From Bacteroidota bacterium (GTDB lineage: Bacteria; Bacteroidota; Bacteroidia; B-17B0; Aurantibacillaceae), in the NCBI GenBank assembly GCA_025359355.1, contig JANYGR010000424.1, positions 1 through 9,934 on the forward strand: a stretch of 9,934 bases of DNA, written 5' to 3'. Both the position numbers and the translations under genes were made by a program. The notes under the pieces are model-generated. The model made no database searches, had not been told where the DNA came from, and saw only the letters and a list, made by a program, of their open reading frames with translations. Position 1 is the stretch's first letter; every line of letters begins with the position of its first letter. Shown one piece after another: positions 7,501 through 9,934 of the stretch.

Positions 7501-9934
7501 CTTGTCCGTTTGCTAAACTACAATTAGAATTACTACTTCCTGTTGTTAATATGATAGGTGTTGGTTGTATCACACTGATTGTGTTTGTCGCAACACAATT
7601 TTTATTATCGGTTACAGTTACGGTATATGTACCCATTGTGAGGTTAGAAATAGAAGGACTATTGAAATTTCCAGCCATCCAATTATAGTTATACGGAGCT
7701 GTTCCCCCAGCGGCTATGGCAGATGTAGAACCGTTACTTCCTCCGAAACAAGAAACGGAGGTAGAAGAAACCGCAACAGATACAGCGGTTGTTGGTTGAG
7801 TAATAGCATAAGTAGCTGTTTGTATACAATTATTTAAGTCTTTTACTTGAACAGAAAATGTATTTGCAGATAATCCTGTAATCGTAGATCCTGTTGATGC
7901 ACTTGGAAGCCAAGTATAAGTATATCCTGGAGTTCCGCCATTAGCAGTAACAGTAGCTGAGCCATCAGCTCCAGAAAAACAACTTACATTTGATGTAATA
8001 AAACTTACGGTAATTGGAGTAGGTTCTGAAATGATTGGATTTGTAGTAGCTAATGATTGACATCCATTAACATCCGACACTGTAATATAATATAAACCTG
8101 CACTTAAGCCTGATGCTGTTAGTCCGTTACCACCGCTGGGAGTCCATGTATATGAAAAGGGAGCTTGCCCTCCGGTAATCGCAGCAGTTGCAGAACCATC
8201 GCTGCCACCATTACAACTTACGTTGGTTGTAGAATAAATACTAATGATAGGGCCACCAGAATCATTAATATTAACATATTGAGAGGCTACACATCCATGA
8301 CTATCAGTAACATAAACGTTATATGCGGCAGATAATAGTCCGGAAGCTACACTATTAGTTCCTCCGCTTGGCGACCAAGAGTATGTATAAGGGCCGAAGC
8401 CACCCGATACAGAAACACTGCCAATCCCATTTGCAAATCCGCAAGTAGAGTTTGTACTTGAGGTTACTGGCAGTATAGGAGTTGGTTGAATAACAGTTAC
8501 AGAGTTTGATGCTAAACACCCTTTGCTATCAGTTACGTGTACTGTATACGTTCCAGCTGTTAAGTTTGAAACGGTTTGTGTAGTAATATTTCCTGGCATC
8601 CACGTGTAGGTATAACTAGCAGTTCCTCCAGATGCAACTGATGATACAGATCCATCAGAACCTCCGTTACACGTTGTAGAAACTGATGAAACACTTGGCA
8701 CTAATATAGTAGGTTGTATAATTGTAACGGTGTTAGTAGCAATACAAGCTTTACTATCAGTAATTTTAATAGTATAGGTTCCACTAGCTAGATTATTAAC
8801 TGAGGCAGATGAGCTGTTATTTGGCGTCCAAGAATACGTGTAATTGGGAGTTCCGCCAGAAGGCGTGGCTCCAACACTACCATCGTTACCACCAAAACAA
8901 CTCACATTAATTTGATTAACAATACCAACAGTGAGTGTAGGAGGTTGTGTAATAGTAACTAAAGCTAAAACAGAACAACCTTTGTTATCATTTACGATGA
9001 CTGAGTACGTTCCGCTCGCTAAGCTGGATATGCCAGCAGTTGTTTGTCCGCCAGGAGACCAAGTATATGAATAAGGAGTTGTACCACCAGTTGGAGTAAC
9101 GGAAGCTGATCCATTATTTAGGTAATCACAGGTTTCATTTACAACACTTGTAGTTACGGTTAAAGCCGTCGGCTGAGTAATAGTAATACTACTGGTAGCG
9201 GTACAACTAAAGTTATCTGTAACAAGTAGAGTATATGTTCCCGCACTTAATCCGGAAACCGAAGGAGCAGAAGCCCCATTAGGACTCCAACTATAAGTAT
9301 AAGGAGAAGTTCCACCGGTAACAGTAGAATTAACAGTTCCATTCGAACCATTAAAGCAAGATACTTGAGTAGAGGTAAAGGTAATGGCAATAGGAGTTGG
9401 TTGAGTAATAGTGTAAGTAGATGTTTTTTGACAACCTTTAGCATCAGTAACGGTTAACGAATAAGTTCCTGCAGGCAATCCACTAACCGCAGAAGTTGTT
9501 TGTCCACCAACAGACCATAAATAAGTATAAGGTGTTGTTCCTCCTGATGCAGATGATGTGATAGAGCCATTACTTCCGCCATTACATGAAACATTGGTCG
9601 AAGTGCCAGATACGGAGAGTGGAGTTGGTTGAGTAATTGTTACAGATGTTTGATATGTACAGCCGATCCCATCTTTAATCGTAACGGAGTAGGTTCCGAT
9701 TGTAAGATTATTAATAAGTGAGGTAGTTTGTGTAGGTGCGGTATTCCATAGATAAGTATAGGGTGTGAATCCGCCAGACATCCCAAAAGCAGCAGATCCA
9801 TTGGCACCACCATAACAACTGATGTTAACTATTGTTGGAGTTGCGATACCCGTAAATCCAGAATAATTAATTTTTATTGTGTCTTGCTTAGATGGACAGG
9901 AACCATTTCCTGTGGTAGTTAAGTATAAATTTAC
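4205..9934 (-). CDS. giant SprB-repeat cell-surface protein with T9SS type B sorting domain, N-terminus outside window
   Basis: This is the C-terminal 1909 residues of a giant secreted protein. The frame is open to the window edge at 9934, so the ATG at 9779-9781 is internal, inside the first visible repeat, and is not the start. The order of modules is: about 38 residues of an Ig-like module (YLTTTGNGSCPSKQDTIKI); 19 SprB repeats (9820 down to 5462); two Ig-like modules, each starting with a C-x-GQ motif (about 5461-4985); two PKD modules with WDFGDGTTS and WNFGDGNTS (about 4975-4514); and a gliding-motility-associated C-terminal domain (4513-4208). It is probably exported by Sec, then by T9SS, and held at the cell surface as an adhesin or motility protein, by analogy with SprB. 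No transmembrane segment or enzyme motif is seen in the visible part. The PorP/SprF-family gene follows 46 bases downstream. True length, signal peptide and promoter cannot be seen. The ligand is unknown, and gliding itself is not shown. Confidence 0.93.
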   Translation of the reverse strand, partial: VNLYLTTTGNGSCPSKQDTIKINYSGFTGIATPTIVNISCYGGANGSAAFGMSGGFTPYTYLWNTAPTQTTSLINNLTIGTYSVTIKDGIGCTYQTSVTITQPTPLSVSGTSTNVSCNGGSNGSITSSASGGTTPYTYLWSVGGQTTSAVSGLPAGTYSLTVTDAKGCQKTSTYTITQPTPIAITFTSTQVSCFNGSNGTVNSTVTGGTSPYTYSWSPNGASAPSVSGLSAGTYTLLVTDNFSCTATSSITITQPTALTVTTSVVNETCDYLNNGSASVTPTGGTTPYSYTWSPGGQTTAGISSLASGTYSVIVNDNKGCSVLALVTITQPPTLTVGIVNQINVSCFGGNDGSVGATPSGGTPNYTYSWTPNNSSSASVNNLASGTYTIKITDSKACIATNTVTIIQPTILVPSVSSVSTTCNGGSDGSVSSVASGGTASYTYTWMPGNITTQTVSNLTAGTYTVHVTDSKGCLASNSVTVIQPTPILPVTSSTNSTCGFANGIGSVSVSGGFGPYTYSWSPSGGTNSVASGLLSAAYNVYVTDSHGCVASQYVNINDSGGPIISIYSTTNVSCNGGSDGSATAAITGGQAPFSYTWTPSGGNGLTASGLSAGLYYITVSDVNGCQSLATTNPIISEPTPITVSFITSNVSCFSGADGSATVTANGGTPGYTYTWLPSASTGSTITGLSANTFSVQVKDLNNCIQTATYAITQPTTAVSVAVSSTSVSCFGGSNGSTSAIAAGGTAPYNYNWMAGNFNSPSISNLTMGTYTVTVTDNKNCVATNTISVIQPTPIILTTGSSNSNCSLANGQASVNASGGMGSYTYSWSPTGGTNPTATGLLAGSYTISVLDGNNCPKTVTQSVLDNPTPTITIASTTSVSCNGGADGTATANVTGGIAPYTYTWSPSGGNGITGTGLTTGIYTVTTTAANGCQAIAITSLIPQPSLVFITTSTSNVSCFAGADGSATVTAGGGTPGYTYTWLPSASTGSTIAGLSANIYSIQVKDSHNCLQNAAYIISQPTAAVSVAASSTSVSCFSGSNGSASAIANGGTAPYSYTWSPITSYSSTVSGLPIGTYTVNVKDSKGCVTSGTIGVTQPTQSLSAIGNGVPTSCSGGSNGTASVSPTGGMPGYTYSWSPSGGTGQSASGLSSGNYVVVVSDINNCQTNVPVIIGQPSAVSGTLIPINAACNNANGSISSQITGGTGPYSYLWSSGSITTPIITGLLPGSYSLQVTDAANCLSNYTTSLINVPGPAIVLSSTVNDSCFGGNNGKATVALSQGTAPLNVNWLPYGGNSATASLLVAGVYTAIVTDARGCQSSITAIITEPTPISISINAITNVSCFNGNNGSITVAASGGTPSYSYSWSPSGVGPTINNITAGSYTVSVKDSHLCLSSISMGVSQPVSPLTSTISGVNLLCFNSTGSASSSASGGTSPYTYTWTTTPIQNGSTALNIGSGPYTVTISDANGCSTSNSITITRPTSIISDAGVNDTICLGQSGILTASATGGAGNYYYVWQPVGITNSGTLTVSPSITSNYTVVAFDQNGCAGSSDTVKAIVFSLTSANVQTFGLSPICPGQSSVISALVSGNTGPVSYSWNHGLGNGPGPYIVIPTQPTNYVVTVSNSCGISVLDSVIIAFNPPPTIFASISGTLNCIPTPLSFFDNSLTGNVNDPISNWLWDFGDGTTSNSQNPSHVYTTAGTYSVNLTVTTDAGCTSNNGASPIVVNAYPNPVASFTINSTLLNLPYDVLVCTNQSTGATTYNWNFGDGNTSTAVNPSYLYTSVGEYLIQLIATSNFGCTDTAYAHVITDADIVFPNAFTPNTAGSSGGYYDPKSIDNDIFFPYSSGVIDFKFQIFDRWGELIFETDNIKQGWDGYYRDKPCQVGVYVWKAYAKLNNGKIFNKTGDVTLLK
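4514..5461 (-). other. two Ig-like and two PKD modules of the giant surface protein
   Basis: After the last SprB repeat come two related Ig-like modules, starting TICLGQSG and PICPGQSS and each ending in beta strands such as NYTVVAF or NYVVTVS. Two PKD modules follow, recognisable from WDFGDGTTSNSQNPSHVY and WNFGDGNTSTAVNPSYLY. They probably form a rigid stalk between the repeat array and the secretion/anchoring domain. Boundaries are approximate: Ig-like 5225-5461 and 4985-5224; PKD 4745-4975 and 4514-4744. Confidence 0.8.
5462..9820 (-). repeat. array of 19 SprB repeats (76-78 codons each)
   Basis: Nineteen in-frame tandem units each begin at a conserved Ser/Thr-Cys and follow the pattern SCxGGxxGS...GGTxPYTYxW...GLxAGTYTVxVTDxxGC...ITQPTP. 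Units on the minus strand start at 9820, 9589, 9361, 9133, 8902, 8674, 8446, 8218, 7984, 7753, 7525, 7297, 7066, 6835, 6604, 6376, 6148, 5917 and 5689; the last ends at 5462. Unit lengths are 228, 231 or (once, the eighth) 234 bases, with no partial or frameshifted unit. The array probably continues or is preceded by other modules beyond 9934. Nucleotide identity between most units is low despite the clear protein pattern, so this is an old, diversified array rather than a recent expansion. Confidence 0.95.

Noticed and set aside
4205..9444. Several 60-100 codon frames in other phases or strands within the SprB-like gene (for example 6715-7023, 7476-7688, 7565-7837, 9247-9444)
   Set aside because: They are shadows of a repetitive, low-complexity Ser/Thr/Gly-rich coding region; none has domain sequence or its own initiation context.
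9779..9781. ATG at 9779-9781 as the start of the giant surface protein
   Set aside because: The frame is open to the window edge, and this ATG lies within the first visible SprB repeat, after its Ser-Cys start and just before GG-x-x-PYTY, so it is an internal methionine.
5462..9820. Repeat array considered as CRISPR or a non-coding satellite
   Set aside because: Units are 228-234 bases, all in one reading frame with amino acid conservation and little nucleotide identity. There are no short identical repeats with unique spacers.
3136..9934. The right-hand region as a previously undescribed system
   Set aside because: The architecture matches known SprB/SprF-type T9SS cargo-partner pairs. Only the internal repeat organisation goes beyond standard annotation.

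Overview
The window is AT-rich, and its gene content points to a member of the Bacteroidota. It holds a PorP/SprF-family outer-membrane protein, a giant SprB-repeat protein ending in a type IX secretion (T9SS) type B sorting domain, a TlpA-like protein of the DUF4369/DUF5106 kind, promoters with the Bacteroidota -7 element TAAATTTG, and no Shine-Dalgarno sequences. I cannot place it below phylum. All four protein genes lie on the minus strand; a single tRNA-Asp lies on the plus strand.

From left to right: positions 1-939 hold the N-terminal 313 codons of a cystathionine beta-synthase-type PLP enzyme whose C-terminus lies beyond the window. Positions 940-1086 hold two hairpins: a strong terminator for the next gene, and an imperfect hairpin plus T-run close to the start of the PLP enzyme. 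Positions 1087-2604 encode a secreted or lipoprotein-like TlpA-family thiol oxidoreductase with a CGHC active site. Positions 2605-2956 are non-coding and carry a promoter for the oxidoreductase (minus) and one for tRNA-Asp (plus). The tRNA (2957-3030) is followed at once by a near-perfect hairpin terminator that can work in both directions.

The right two thirds (3136-9934) are a probable two-gene unit. The upstream gene (4205-9934, 5' end outside the window) encodes at least 1909 residues of a cell-surface protein: 19 SprB repeats of 76-78 residues, two Ig-like modules, two PKD modules and a T9SS type B C-terminal domain. Forty-six bases downstream lies the PorP/SprF-family gene. By analogy with the SprB/SprF pair of gliding Bacteroidota, the PorP-like protein probably helps secrete or anchor the giant protein. 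This is a known architecture, not a new system.

The most informative structure beyond standard annotation is inside the repeat array. The repeats fall into subtypes, and a three-repeat block A-B-C occurs three times (7754-8446, 6836-7525, 5690-6376), separated by one and then two other repeats. Each repeat also carries exactly two cysteines, about 51 residues apart.
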